NCBI RefSeq assembly: GCF_002305875.1
Contig: NZ_CP022098.1
Coordinates: forward strand, 2,914,001-2,978,000
DNA length: 64,000 bases
Source: Cystobacter fuscus
GTDB taxonomy: Bacteria; Myxococcota; Myxococcia; Myxococcales; Myxococcaceae
Direction of reading: 5' to 3'
Below, piece by piece: positions 25,687 to 34,551 of the stretch (within the stretch, counting starts at the first letter, position 1; each line of letters opens with the position of its first letter). Below the pieces are notes generated by a model. That model worked only from the letters and a program-made list of their open reading frames with translations, was not told where the DNA came from and did no database searches. The position numbers and the translations under genes are program-made.

Positions 25687-26205
25687 ATGCCTATTCTCAC
25701 CAAGCCTCGCGATCCTAGATTCATTACCGTTCGTCGTGGCGGCACCTTGAGTGATGCAAATCACCGCCTTCTTGCAATATGGGCTGCCGCATGCGCGGAG
25801 CATGTGCTGCATTTATTTGAAGAAGCACAACCCGAAGATGAGCGGCCGCGCCAGTCAATCGAGCTGGCTCGTGCCTGGACACGAGGCGAGATTACAATGC
25901 GCCAGGCCCACAAGGCTGCTTTTGTTGCCAATGCCGCCGCCAGAGAGTTGTCCGGCGCGGCAAAGCTTGCGGCCTACGCGGCTGGGCAGGCTGTAGCAGT
26001 GGCTCACGTGGCAGCGCATGAGTTGGGCGCGGCGGCCTATGCGATCAGGGCCGTGCAAGCAGCAGCTCCTGAATCTGAGCGTGAACAAGCTGGCCGCCGG
26101 GAATGCCAATGGCAGCGTGAGCAGCTTCCAGACGAAATCCGGGAGCTTGTGCTTGACGACCAGCGGCTGCGCAACCATGTATGTTGGTTTGTATTCGATT
26201 GCTGA
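25687..26205 (+). CDS. Imm5-like orphan immunity protein
   Basis: 172 residues, almost entirely helical and Ala-rich. The pattern NHRLLAIWAAACAEHVLHLFE, RPRQSIELARAWTRGEIT, KAAFVANAAARE and the C-terminal LPDEIRELVLDDQRLRN-type end match the Imm5 family of predicted immunity proteins to polymorphic toxins. No toxin gene is adjacent. Codon use is visibly less GC-rich at third positions than in the flanking genes (many a/t-ending codons), which suggests acquisition by transfer. There is no clear ribosome binding site before the ATG. Identification is from remembered family pattern, not a search. Confidence 0.72.
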   Translation: MPILTKPRDPRFITVRRGGTLSDANHRLLAIWAAACAEHVLHLFEEAQPEDERPRQSIELARAWTRGEITMRQAHKAAFVANAAARELSGAAKLAAYAAGQAVAVAHVAAHELGAAAYAIRAVQAAAPESEREQAGRRECQWQREQLPDEIRELVLDDQRLRNHVCWFVFDC

Positions 26206-26442
26206 CCGACATGGGATGATACCCTTTCGCATTCACGATTCTCCCACTCTCTGAGCATGGAACTTCGTGAGGTTTGCCCGAGGTGAAGGAACCAGGGACG
26301 CCACACGCGCCTGCTCAGCCCTGGCCTCCTTCCCAGGAGGGGTGAGGCAGGGGAGGAGGGCTGCGGTGGTGCAGGGAGCAGCAGCCAGTGCTTTGGCTCA
26401 ACACCACGCGCATTGGACAGCGGAGCACCGGCCCGAGAGTGC

Positions 26443-28893
26443 TCAGCGCACCGTGTCCGCCGCCGTCGCCGGAGCGCGCGGGGGCGCGTTCTTCACGTAG
26501 CGATCCAACCATTTCACCGTCTCCCAGTTCACGTGCCCGATGGACTCCCGGGCGGCGTAGCCGTGGGCCTCGTTGGGCAGCACGACGTAGCGTGCCGTGC
26601 CGCCGTTGCCCTTGATCGCGGCGTAGAAGCGCTCGGACTGGATGGGGAAGGTGCCCGGGTTGTTGTCCGCTCCGCCGTGGATGAGCAGCAGCGGCTCGCG
26701 GATCCGGTCCGCGTAGGTGAACGGGCTCATGCGCGTATAGATCTCCGGCGCCTTCCAGTAGGTGCGCTCCTCGAACTGGAAGCCGAACGGGGTGAGCGTG
26801 CGGTTGTAGGCGCCCGAGCGCGCGACGCCGGCGCGGAACAGATCCGTGTGCGCCAGCAGGTTCGCCGTCATGAAGGCCCCGTAGCTGTGGCCCCCCACCG
26901 CCATGCGGTCGCGGTCGCCCACGCCCAGCTTCACCAGCGCCTCCACCGCCGCCTCGGCGTTCGCCCGGAGCTGTTCGACATAAGTGTCGTTGGGCTCGGC
27001 GCCGTTCGCGCCGACGATGGGCATCGCCGGATTGTCCAGCACCGCGTAGCCCTGGGTGAGCATGAACAGGTGGCTGAAGCCCTCGGGTCGCGTGAAGAGG
27101 TTGCTCATGTCCACCGTCTGTCCGGCGACACTGGCATCGGTGTACTCGGCCGGGTAGGCCCACAGCAGCGTCGGCAGCGGCCCGTCGCGCTTGGGGTCGT
27201 AGCCCGCTGGCAGATAGAGCATGCCCGACAGCGGCAGCCCGTCCGCGCGCGCGTAGGTGATCTGCTTTTGCGTCACCCCCGCGAACACCGGCGCCGGATC
27301 CTTGAAGGAGGTGATCGCCCGGCTCTTGCCGTCCTTCACCGTGCGCAGCCAGTAGTTGGGCACCTCGGTCGCGCTCTGGCGCTGCGTGAGCAGGCGGTCG
27401 CCGTCCGCGTCGAGCACCGCCTCCACGCGCTCGTAGTAGGGCGCCTGGGCGGTCCACAGCCGCTTCACCTGGCCGCTGGCCACCTCCTGCCGATTGACGA
27501 AGGGAAAATAGCCCGCCTTCGTCGCGCCCGGGCCCAGTACGAGGAAGGCGCGTCCATCGGCCGTGTAGCGCATCGCCGGCTTGCCCGCGGCGTTGGTCTC
27601 GAGCAGCGGCGCGCCGGGATCGCCGTACTGATCCTGGTGGTTGCGCTCGAGCAGCAGCCGCGCCGTCCCCGGCCGCGAGGGGTTCACCACCGAGCGCCGC
27701 TCGGTGCGCGTCTTCCACTTGCGCTCGAACACCAGAGCGTGGTCGGCGCGGCCCCAATACACCTTGTGGAAGCGTTCCTTCAGGTCGGCGAGCTTGACGG
27801 GTGCCCCCTTGAAGGGCGCGGCCTGCATCCACAGGCTGTCGTGGAAGGGCACGTCCGCCTTGGGGTTGCCGCCATCGAGCGCCTCGGCCCAGGCGAGCGT
27901 CGCGGGCGCATCCGCGCGCCAGTCCACCTCGCGCGGCCCCTGGACGACGGAGCCCATGTCGATGGGCACCTCGTCCGCCAGCGGCCGGTCGACCACCATC
28001 CGCACGCGCTGCCCGTCGAGCGTCGCGACCGCGATCTCCCGCGGGAAGTTGTCGGCGGGCAGCAGATAGGAGAAGGGCCGCTTGAGGGTCTCGGTGAGCA
28101 GGTAGCGGCTGTCGGGCGACACGGAGAAGCGGGCGATGAGCCCCGGCGTGCCGATGGGGCGCGGCGCCGAGCCGTCCAGGGCCACGCGCACGAGCTGGCC
28201 GGTGAAGTAGTACTCGAACAGGGCCTCATCGGCCGGGCCGCGCAACGCGTCCGGGTTGGTGCGCGCGGGCCTGGTCTGGCCGGAGTTCTCCTCGATGATG
28301 GGCCCCGTGGGCGTGCCGTCGGCGACGGGAGGCGCGCCCCGGTCCGCCCGCACCTGCCGAACGATGAACCCGGTGCCGTCCGGCAACCAGGCGTAGGCCG
28401 TGCCGAAGGCGGCGTTGACCGCCCCGGCGAGGCGCCGGGCCGAACCGTCCTGCTCCACCACCCACAGCTCCAGTTCCTTCGGCCGCTCGAGGACAAGCGC
28501 GAGTCGCCGCCCGTCGGGCGACCACCGGAGCTGGGAGTATCGCGTGCCCTCGGGCAGGCGGACCGTGCTCTGTCTGCCCGTGGCCAGGTCCTGGAGGGTC
28601 AGCGCGTTGAGCCACCATACCTGCGCCTCGTTCTGTCCCGTGGTGGCCGGGTCGATGCGGTAGCCGGCCAGCCGGAGGATGGGGCGGGAGAGCTGGGCGA
28701 TGCTCGGCATGCTCTCGTAGCCGAGCAGGGCGAGGCTCTGGTGCTGGGGACTCACCAGCACCTCGGGCGAGGGCGAGGCCGCGAGGATGCTCGCGATGGG
28801 CTCGGGGGGCGTGCGGTAGCCGCTTTCGACCGCGAGCGTCGAGGCCGTGGCGGTCAGGATCGCGGCGAGAACGGGCAGGGTGGCGGGGGTCAT
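26443..28893 (-). CDS. S9 family prolyl-oligopeptidase-type serine peptidase, exported
   Basis: 816 residues. An N-terminal signal peptide (LPVLAAILTATASTLAV) points to export. The first 500 residues carry WSPDGRRLALV-like blades of a beta-propeller. The C-terminal alpha/beta hydrolase domain has the nucleophile in GGHSYGAF, the acid in HGGADNNPG and the His in NEAHGY. It resembles acylaminoacyl/glutamyl-type S9 peptidases that trim peptides in the periplasm or outside. The start at 28893 gives the cleanest signal peptide; an ATG at 28923 adds 10 residues. Neither has a good ribosome site. It is divergent from the DUF1028 gene. Confidence 0.88.
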   Translation of the reverse strand: MTPATLPVLAAILTATASTLAVESGYRTPPEPIASILAASPSPEVLVSPQHQSLALLGYESMPSIAQLSRPILRLAGYRIDPATTGQNEAQVWWLNALTLQDLATGRQSTVRLPEGTRYSQLRWSPDGRRLALVLERPKELELWVVEQDGSARRLAGAVNAAFGTAYAWLPDGTGFIVRQVRADRGAPPVADGTPTGPIIEENSGQTRPARTNPDALRGPADEALFEYYFTGQLVRVALDGSAPRPIGTPGLIARFSVSPDSRYLLTETLKRPFSYLLPADNFPREIAVATLDGQRVRMVVDRPLADEVPIDMGSVVQGPREVDWRADAPATLAWAEALDGGNPKADVPFHDSLWMQAAPFKGAPVKLADLKERFHKVYWGRADHALVFERKWKTRTERRSVVNPSRPGTARLLLERNHQDQYGDPGAPLLETNAAGKPAMRYTADGRAFLVLGPGATKAGYFPFVNRQEVASGQVKRLWTAQAPYYERVEAVLDADGDRLLTQRQSATEVPNYWLRTVKDGKSRAITSFKDPAPVFAGVTQKQITYARADGLPLSGMLYLPAGYDPKRDGPLPTLLWAYPAEYTDASVAGQTVDMSNLFTRPEGFSHLFMLTQGYAVLDNPAMPIVGANGAEPNDTYVEQLRANAEAAVEALVKLGVGDRDRMAVGGHSYGAFMTANLLAHTDLFRAGVARSGAYNRTLTPFGFQFEERTYWKAPEIYTRMSPFTYADRIREPLLLIHGGADNNPGTFPIQSERFYAAIKGNGGTARYVVLPNEAHGYAARESIGHVNWETVKWLDRYVKNAPPRAPATAADTVR

Positions 28894-29171
28894 GGTGATC
28901 GCGGGTTGTATTGCATTGGGCATACGCGGGCCAGCAGCCCCGCCCAGGCCTTGGCCCTCGGCTCCCACGCGGTCGGATGAAGATGGAGAATTCGCGCGTG
29001 GGTGTGGGCAAGCACGCCAGCGAGAAAGAGAGCAGGAGGGGTGAGAGCGATTCTGGCGCACCTGGGGTTGCCCACGGCGAGTGCACGCCTGGCCCCTGCG
29101 CGAGGAAATGCATCGTTTTTTCTCCAGAAGACTCTTCATCGCATGCCCCCATCTCCAGAGGTCTTCTGCAT

Positions 29172-30185
29172 ATGACGTCCTTCAAGCGTGGCTTGCTCGT
29201 TGTCTCGTCCCTGATGCTCGCTTCCACGTCCGCCCTCGCGGCGGCACCGGCTCCCACCATCAACCCGCGGCTTCTGGGCACGCGCGCCATCGTCGCGTGC
29301 GACCCCGTGGAGAAGTCGTGCGGCGTGGCCAGCATCTCCTTCCCCGCGGGCATCAGCGGCCTGGTGCCCTACGGCCGTCCGGATGTGGCGGTGGCCACCA
29401 TGTTCTACCCCTCGGTGGATGACGCCGAGGCGATCCTCGCCCGCACCGCTGCGGGCGACACGGCCCAGGGCGCCGTCGACTTCGTGTTCTCCGTGGACCC
29501 GTACGCGAACTACCGCCAGCTCGCCGCGGTGAAGCTCAACCCGGACGGCACCGTCACGGTGGGCCAGCGCACCGGCGAGCAGAACACCGAGCACCGCTGC
29601 GCCGTGAAGGGCGCCACCTTCGTGGTGCAGGCCAACAACCAGACCACCCCGGCTATGTGCGGGGCCATGGCCCAGGGCTTCCAGGAGGCCAAAGGCAGCC
29701 TGCCGCAGCGGCTGCTCGCGGCGCTCAAGGCGGGGGCCCTCGTGGGCGGTGACCGCAACGGCGAGCGCTCTGGCGTCATCCGCGTCTGGAGCGCGGAGAA
29801 CGAAGCGGCCTTCTATACGCACGTGCTGGTGGACGCCGTGGTCCACGGCAGCTCGAATGCGCTGAAGGAGCTGGACGTGGAGATGAACCGCTACCAGGCC
29901 AGCGTCGCCGCGCCGTACGAAGCGGACCTCATCCCGCTCGACTCGGAGACCTCCAAGTACGTGAAGCTCGTGCTGAGCAAGCTCGGGTACTACAACAGCC
30001 GCGTGGACACCTCGTGGAGCGACGCCGACGAGCAGGCCCTGCACGACTTCAACTGGAACAACCTCTTCTTCCTCAAGCCCACCGTGGTGGTGAACGGCGT
30101 GCGGAAGATTGACAGGCCCCTGGTCCGGTTCCTGCGCAACGCGGACCTGGGCGCGCTCCAGCCCGCGACGACCGCGACCCCGTGA
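29172..30185 (+). CDS. Exported DUF1028 protein
   Basis: 337 residues with a signal peptide ending near ASTSALAAAP. The body matches DUF1028, a family with an Ntn-hydrolase-like fold: SCGVASISFPAGISGLVPYG and GGDRNGERSGVI are its landmark blocks. The C-terminal 80 residues (ETSKYVKLVLSKLGYYN) resemble the putative peptidoglycan-binding extension found on some members. Enzyme activity is not established for the family. The start at 29172 sits about 11 bases after AGAGG. Confidence 0.82.
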   Translation: MTSFKRGLLVVSSLMLASTSALAAAPAPTINPRLLGTRAIVACDPVEKSCGVASISFPAGISGLVPYGRPDVAVATMFYPSVDDAEAILARTAAGDTAQGAVDFVFSVDPYANYRQLAAVKLNPDGTVTVGQRTGEQNTEHRCAVKGATFVVQANNQTTPAMCGAMAQGFQEAKGSLPQRLLAALKAGALVGGDRNGERSGVIRVWSAENEAAFYTHVLVDAVVHGSSNALKELDVEMNRYQASVAAPYEADLIPLDSETSKYVKLVLSKLGYYNSRVDTSWSDADEQALHDFNWNNLFFLKPTVVVNGVRKIDRPLVRFLRNADLGALQPATTATP

Positions 30186-30328
30186 TCGGCTCTTCCACGG
30201 TGTCAGCCACTCACTGGGCTACCTGCTCGGTGACGCGCTCTGCCGGGGCTTCGACGGGACCTGATTGACCATGAGCGCCAGAGAGGAGTCTTTCATTCCC
30301 AGATACCGCGCGGTCGCCAAGGCAAACA

Positions 30329-30357
30329 TTGACAAGCTGTCTGGCTACACCTATTTT
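30329..30357 (+). promoter_or_regulatory. Near-consensus sigma-70 promoter
   Basis: TTGACA at 30329-30334, exactly 17 bases, then TATTTT at 30352-30357. The -35 box is perfect and the -10 differs from consensus at two positions. It would start transcription near 30364, about 26 bases before the small lipoprotein gene. Confidence 0.75.
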
Positions 30358-30389
30358 GCCCACAGTATCAACCGGACAGGAGTTGCACG

Positions 30390-30644
30390 ATGATCAAGCA
30401 TTTCCTTGCATGTGTTGTCACTCTCTCCGCTGTCGTCACGGGCTGCGGCGGAGTCGAAGCCGAGCCCGAGCCATCCTCTACTCACCATGAGGAGGCGCTT
30501 CCGACGTGTGCCTCCGTGGATGGACACGGATGCTCGCCCTACAACAACCCCGAGAAGTTCTGCGTCTATAGCGATGGCGTCACGGGTGAATGTTGGTGTC
30601 AGGAGCCCATCAACCGCTGGGGCTGCGCGCGTGTGACGGAGTAG
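30390..30644 (+). CDS. Small Cys-rich lipoprotein
   Basis: 84 residues. A lipoprotein signal ends at VVTGC (Cys19), followed by a Glu/Pro linker and a 45-residue C-terminal domain with six Cys in the pattern CASVDGHGC ... FC ... CWC ... GC, likely three disulfides. It has GGAGTT about 10 bases before the ATG and a strong promoter just upstream. No family recognised; small disulfide-rich outer-membrane lipoproteins are common in myxobacteria. Confidence 0.75.
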   Translation: MIKHFLACVVTLSAVVTGCGGVEAEPEPSSTHHEEALPTCASVDGHGCSPYNNPEKFCVYSDGVTGECWCQEPINRWGCARVTE

Positions 30645-31196
30645 ACGTGAAGCAGGTCGGGATGTGATTCCAAGGACTCCGGGGAGCCTGTTCCGGCATC
30701 CACACCGCCAGCGTGGATCACTCGGAACCGCAGAGCCTGACCGGACACGGGCTCCCCGGTCCTCCGTCCCAGATCATTGGGAACGAACCAGAAGCCCCCA
30801 CACCGAACGCAGGTGAACACGTCCAGGGCGAACGCACGGCGCACCTGTTCTTCAGTCTGGCCTTTCAGGTAACGCCGCGCTTGTATTGTCTGGTTCTGGA
30901 CGGCGTCTTCATGTCACGGGAGGGGGCCTGCAACTTGGCCAGGCACCGGCGCGTGCCATTCCCTTCTACGTCCGCGCGGTCCAGGCGCAGGTGTTCATAC
31001 CGAGTCAGGTGTCCGAGAACGCCCGGGTTCTTGAGTTGGCACGTCTGCGGTGGGGGATGCCTGGAGCAAGGGCTGGGTGTCACAGGTGTGAGTCGCCAGT
31101 GAGCCGGGCTTCAGGGCAAAAAGGCGTACCCCAGGACGCGCCATTCATCGGCGCGACTGGCCAAGGAAGTGACCTTGCCCCTACGCTGCGCCGCGC
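30645..31196. other. Intergenic region without a convincing gene
   Basis: 552 bases between the small lipoprotein and the LytS-type kinase. A minus-strand frame (30599-30905) contains a CxxC pair (FTCVRCGG) but has no start codon with a ribosome site and overlaps the lipoprotein stop. I see no RNA gene or repeat. Confidence 0.4.
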
Positions 31197-32294
31197 ATGC
31201 GCGCATCGTCCGACTCCACTCTGGGCCGCATCGAGGACCAGGATGATCCGGGTCCCCTGCTGCCCCTGGAGATGATCTGGCTGTACTTCGTCGCGCCGCT
31301 CGCCACCGCGCCCCTGCTCGACAAGGACTTCTTCACCCTGTCCCTCGCGAAGTCGCTCCAGCACGTCGCCACGGGCTACCCGATCTTCTTCACGCTGGCT
31401 CTCACCCTCCACTCCCTCTACATCTGGGTGATGCCCGGCCTCGTGAGGCGTCTGCGGTCGCCCCTGGCCCAGGGCGTGTTGCACGTCGCGGTGGGCTCCG
31501 GCGTTCCACTGGTGATGGTCATCCTCGTGATCCATCCACTCAAGGTGCGCCTGGGGGTAGGGCTGCGGTACTCGATGGCGCAAGACCTCCTGGTGGCCAC
31601 GCTCGTCTCGTGGATGTTCCTGTTTCCCGGACTGCTCGTGCAGCGGTTGCGCAACACGGCGGCGCGCATCGAGCGGCGGGCCCTCCTGGCGCAGCGCGCC
31701 GCGCTCGAGGCCCAACTCTCGGCCCTCCAGGCCCGCATCCAGCCCCACTTCTTCTTCAACAGCCTCAACACCGTCGCCAGTCTCATCTCCGAGAATCCCG
31801 AGCTGGCGGAGCGGACCCTCGAGCGACTCGCGGAGCTCTTCCGCTATGCCCTGGACAGCGGGAAGAGCCGCTTCGTGAGCCTGGAGCGCGAGCTGGACAT
31901 GACGCGCGACTACCTGGCCATCCAGACCGCCCGATTCGGCGCGCGCCTGCGCACGCACCTGGCCGTGGATGAGCATGTCTCCGGCATCCCCCTGCCCCCC
32001 CTGGTGCTCCAGCCCCTGGTGGAGAATGCCATCCTCCACGGCATGGACCGGCGCGAGGGCGTGAGTGTGCGGGTGCTCGTGCGGAGGGAGGAGACGTGGC
32101 TCCACCTCGAGGTCATCGATGATGGGCCGGGGCCCGGGGCATCCGAGCACCAGGGAGCCCAGACGGGCGTGAAGGATCTGCGCGAGCGACTGCGCCTGCT
32201 CTACGGCGAGCAAGGCACGCTCACGCTGGAGCCCTTGCCTGGAGGTGGGTGTCGTGCACGGATCACCCTCCCGAGCGGGGGGCCTCCCCGATGA
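31197..32294 (+). CDS. LytS/YehU-type sensor histidine kinase
   Basis: 365 residues. The N-terminal half holds four or five membrane helices (about residues 22-150). The His_kinase domain begins with LQARIQPHFFFNSLNTVASLI, whose HFFFN supplies the phosphorylated His, then LVLQPLVENAILHG (N-box) and VIDDGPGPG for ATP binding. It overlaps the next gene by 4 bases (ATGA), so kinase and regulator are translationally coupled. Such pairs often respond to extracellular pyruvate or envelope cues; the signal here is unknown. Confidence 0.9.
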   Translation: MRASSDSTLGRIEDQDDPGPLLPLEMIWLYFVAPLATAPLLDKDFFTLSLAKSLQHVATGYPIFFTLALTLHSLYIWVMPGLVRRLRSPLAQGVLHVAVGSGVPLVMVILVIHPLKVRLGVGLRYSMAQDLLVATLVSWMFLFPGLLVQRLRNTAARIERRALLAQRAALEAQLSALQARIQPHFFFNSLNTVASLISENPELAERTLERLAELFRYALDSGKSRFVSLERELDMTRDYLAIQTARFGARLRTHLAVDEHVSGIPLPPLVLQPLVENAILHGMDRREGVSVRVLVRREETWLHLEVIDDGPGPGASEHQGAQTGVKDLRERLRLLYGEQGTLTLEPLPGGGCRARITLPSGGPPR

Positions 32295-33028
32295 GGATCT
32301 TGATCGTCGATGATGAGGAGCCCGCGCGCCGCAGGCTCTCGCGGCTGTTGAGTGGTTTGCCCGACGTCGAGGTCGTCGGTGACGCCGGGGATGGCGAAGA
32401 GGCACTGCGACGGGTGGAGGAACTGCGGCCCGACCTGCTGCTGCTGGACGTGCGCATGCCTGGGATGGACGGGCTGGCACTCGCCCAGCGCTACCGGGAG
32501 CTACCGCCCCTCATCTTCGTCACCGCCCACGATGACTACGCGGTCCGGGCCTTCGAGGCCCATGCCGTCGACTATCTGCTCAAGCCCGTGCGTCCCGAGC
32601 GGCTCGCCGATGCGCTCGAGCGTGCCCGCGGGCGACTGCTCGCGAAGCAGGCCGCGGTGGCGCGCGTGCTGGAGGCCGTGGCGCCAGTGGACTCCTCGTG
32701 CCGCATCGTCACGGTGAGCCAGGGCGTCTTTCACTTCTTCGATGCCCGGTCCATCTCGCGTTTCTGGAGCAGTGACAAATACACGCTCTTCCTCGCGGAT
32801 CAGCGGGAGCAGTGTACCGAGGAGTCGCTGACCCAGCTGGAGGAGCGGCTGCGGAGCCATGGCTTCCTGCGCGTTCACCGGGGCGAGCTGATTCAGCTCA
32901 CCCACGTGAAGGCCGTGCACTCCCGGAACGGGGAGCATGAGGTCGAGCTTCAGGATGGGCAGCTCGCCCGCGTGAGCCGGCGCTCCGCGTCCACGCTCAA
33001 GGCCGCGCTGGGGATGAAGGCGCGGTAA
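32291..33028 (+). CDS. LytTR family response regulator
   Basis: 245 residues. The receiver domain has the acidic pair in IVDDEEPARR, the phospho-acceptor Asp in LLLDVRMPGMDG and the Lys in YLLKPVRPERL. The LytTR DNA-binding domain follows (about 140-245; YTLFLADQREQCTEESL, GFLRVHRGELIQL). It pairs with the kinase whose stop it overlaps. The DNA target is not visible nearby. Confidence 0.92.
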   Translation: MRILIVDDEEPARRRLSRLLSGLPDVEVVGDAGDGEEALRRVEELRPDLLLLDVRMPGMDGLALAQRYRELPPLIFVTAHDDYAVRAFEAHAVDYLLKPVRPERLADALERARGRLLAKQAAVARVLEAVAPVDSSCRIVTVSQGVFHFFDARSISRFWSSDKYTLFLADQREQCTEESLTQLEERLRSHGFLRVHRGELIQLTHVKAVHSRNGEHEVELQDGQLARVSRRSASTLKAALGMKAR

Positions 33029-33090
33029 GCGGGGCCTCGCGCCGCTCATCGGCTGGAGGCCGCCGTCCATCGGCTCGCGGCGGAGGAACG

Positions 33091-33483
33091 GTGCGGATGC
33101 GCCATCTTCCGCGCATGCGACGCACACTCCTCATCTTGTCGATGCTGTCCCTCCTGGCGTTGGGTGGGGTGGGCTGGGTCCAGACCCGGACCCCCGGAGA
33201 CAATCCCTTGAGCCGTCATGCCCTGGCGCCTTCCGACCAGATGCGGTTGACGGGGTTCGTGGAGGAGCGCCTGCCCGCGGGCTCCTACCTCTATCTGCGC
33301 GTGCGCGCGCCCGATGGCTCGCGCCACTGGGTGGCCACGCTCTCGACGGCGGCCTCGAGAGAGTCGGCCGTCCAGGTCCAGGTCTTCGCCCGCGCCGATG
33401 ACTTCCACTCCCGGCGTCTGGGCCGGGATTTCTCGCCCCTGCTCTTCGGCTCCGTCCAAGCCGCTCCCTCCTCCTCACGTTGA
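33091..33483 (+). CDS. Small exported protein of unknown function
   Basis: 130 residues from a GTG at 33091; ATGs at 33097 and 33115 are alternatives. The N-terminus has a signal or anchor helix (LLILSMLSLLALGGVGW). The rest contains MRLTGFVEERLPAGSYLYLRV and HWVATLS, a pattern like the small OB-fold proteins related to NrfJ. Cellular role unknown. The stop at 33483 lies 29 bases before the next gene's ATG. Confidence 0.6.
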   Translation: MRMRHLPRMRRTLLILSMLSLLALGGVGWVQTRTPGDNPLSRHALAPSDQMRLTGFVEERLPAGSYLYLRVRAPDGSRHWVATLSTAASRESAVQVQVFARADDFHSRRLGRDFSPLLFGSVQAAPSSSR

Positions 33484-33512
33484 TCCACCCCGCCACTTCC
33501 AAGGAGTCCTCC

Positions 33513-34058
33513 ATGAAGCGCCTGCTCGCCGCCGTTCTGTCGTCCCTCGTCGTCACCGCATGCGGATCCGAGACGGCCGCGCCGCCTCCCACCCACGAGC
33601 CCGAAACCGATCCCTGCCAGCGTGGGGTGCTGGAGCCAGACTTCCAGGCGTCCTCCGCGCTCCAGGGCCCGGGCGTGGACGCCAATGGCCAACTGAGCCC
33701 CGGTTCCTACATCATCAGCAGCACCTATCTGCGTATGCGGTCCACGGTAGAGGCTCAGACGGAGTTCGACGCGGCGGTGGTCGGCCTGAATGAAACCCTG
33801 CCGACGCAGCCCGGCCTGATGGCCGTCCAATTCGGTGGGTCCGAGTCCTGCAACACCAAACGGACACTGACGGTCTGGAAGGATGAGGCGTCCATGTACC
33901 AGTTCGTCGCCTCTCCGGCTCACCGCCGGGCCATGCTGAAGGTGGGGGTGATGAGCAGAGGGGGTGGCATCGTGACCTCCTGGGCGGGCGACGAGCGGGG
34001 CGCCATCTGGAGCGAGGCGATTGAGCATCTCTCGCGGGAGACGCGCCCCACCTACTGA
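33513..34058 (+). CDS. Lipoprotein with ABM-like domain
   Basis: 181 residues. Lipobox VVTAC, then an acidic/Pro linker and a domain with TLTVWKDEASMYQFVASPAHRRAM, a pattern like dimeric alpha-beta barrel (antibiotic biosynthesis monooxygenase or DUF3291-like) proteins. Whether it is catalytic is unknown. The start has AAGGAG 6 bases upstream. It may be co-transcribed with the exported protein before it. Confidence 0.72.
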   Translation: MKRLLAAVLSSLVVTACGSETAAPPPTHEPETDPCQRGVLEPDFQASSALQGPGVDANGQLSPGSYIISSTYLRMRSTVEAQTEFDAAVVGLNETLPTQPGLMAVQFGGSESCNTKRTLTVWKDEASMYQFVASPAHRRAMLKVGVMSRGGGIVTSWAGDERGAIWSEAIEHLSRETRPTY

Positions 34059-34189
34059 CTCCCGGACGCGGCTCGATGGCGGCAGCACGGTGGCGGCGCG
34101 GTTCACGCGCTGAGCAGCCTCTTCCGCCCGCTCCAGGGCCAGGGGTGAGCAGCGCCCCCTCCCGACGGGCGGCTTCGGGAGCCGTGGCC

Positions 34190-34219
34190 TTGACATGCAA
34201 CCTCCAGGTTGCGTATTGC
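34190..34219 (+). promoter_or_regulatory. Promoter with operator palindrome for the ArsR/SRPBCC pair
   Basis: TTGACA at 34190-34195, then the perfect 6-4-6 palindrome GCAACCTCCAGGTTGC at 34197-34212, then TATTGC at 34214-34219 as a weak -10. The palindrome fills the spacer, so a dimeric repressor bound there would block polymerase. The ArsR gene starts 9 bases further on, so negative autoregulation is the obvious reading. Confidence 0.72.
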
Positions 34220-34227
34220 TGGGGGAG

Positions 34228-34551
34228 ATGGACATGGATCTCGTGTTCAAGGCGCTCGCCGACAAGAGCCGCCGCCAGCTCCTGGATCTGCTGCACCAGG
34301 AGAACGGGCGGACGCTCGGGGAGCTCTGCGAGCACCTGGACATGTCGCGTCAGGCCGTCACCAAGCACCTGGCGGTGCTCGAGGAGGCCAACCTCGTCGC
34401 CGTCGTGTGGCGGGGCCGAGAGAAGCTGCACTACCTGAATCCCGTGCCGCTGCATGACATCTACGAGCGGTGGATCGGGAAGTTCGAGCGGCAGCGCCTG
34501 CGCGCGCTGCACGAGCTCAAGAAAGGGCTGGAAGAGGATGACGACCCGTAA
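34228..34551 (+). CDS. ArsR family winged-helix regulator
   Basis: 107 residues. The wHTH runs through ALADKSRRQLLDLL, RTLGELCEHLDMSRQAVTKHL and the wing VVWRGREKLHYL. There are no metal-binding Cys, so it belongs to the non-metal ArsR group that is commonly paired with SRPBCC proteins. The gene overlaps the next by 14 bases. The ATG at 34228 has GGGGGAG immediately before it. Confidence 0.92.
   Translation: MDMDLVFKALADKSRRQLLDLLHQENGRTLGELCEHLDMSRQAVTKHLAVLEEANLVAVVWRGREKLHYLNPVPLHDIYERWIGKFERQRLRALHELKKGLEEDDDP

Noticed and set aside
26443-28980. 855-codon plus-strand frame over the S9 peptidase gene
   Set aside because: It is antisense to a gene with complete catalytic motifs and a signal peptide.
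30599-30905. Minus-strand frame with CxxC motif (FTCVRCGGFWF)
   Set aside because: It lacks a start codon with a ribosome site, overlaps the lipoprotein stop and has no clear family; at most a fragment.
33091-33483. Assignment of the small exported protein as NrfJ
   Set aside because: Only a loose OB-fold-like pattern is shared and there are no nitrite-reductase genes nearby.
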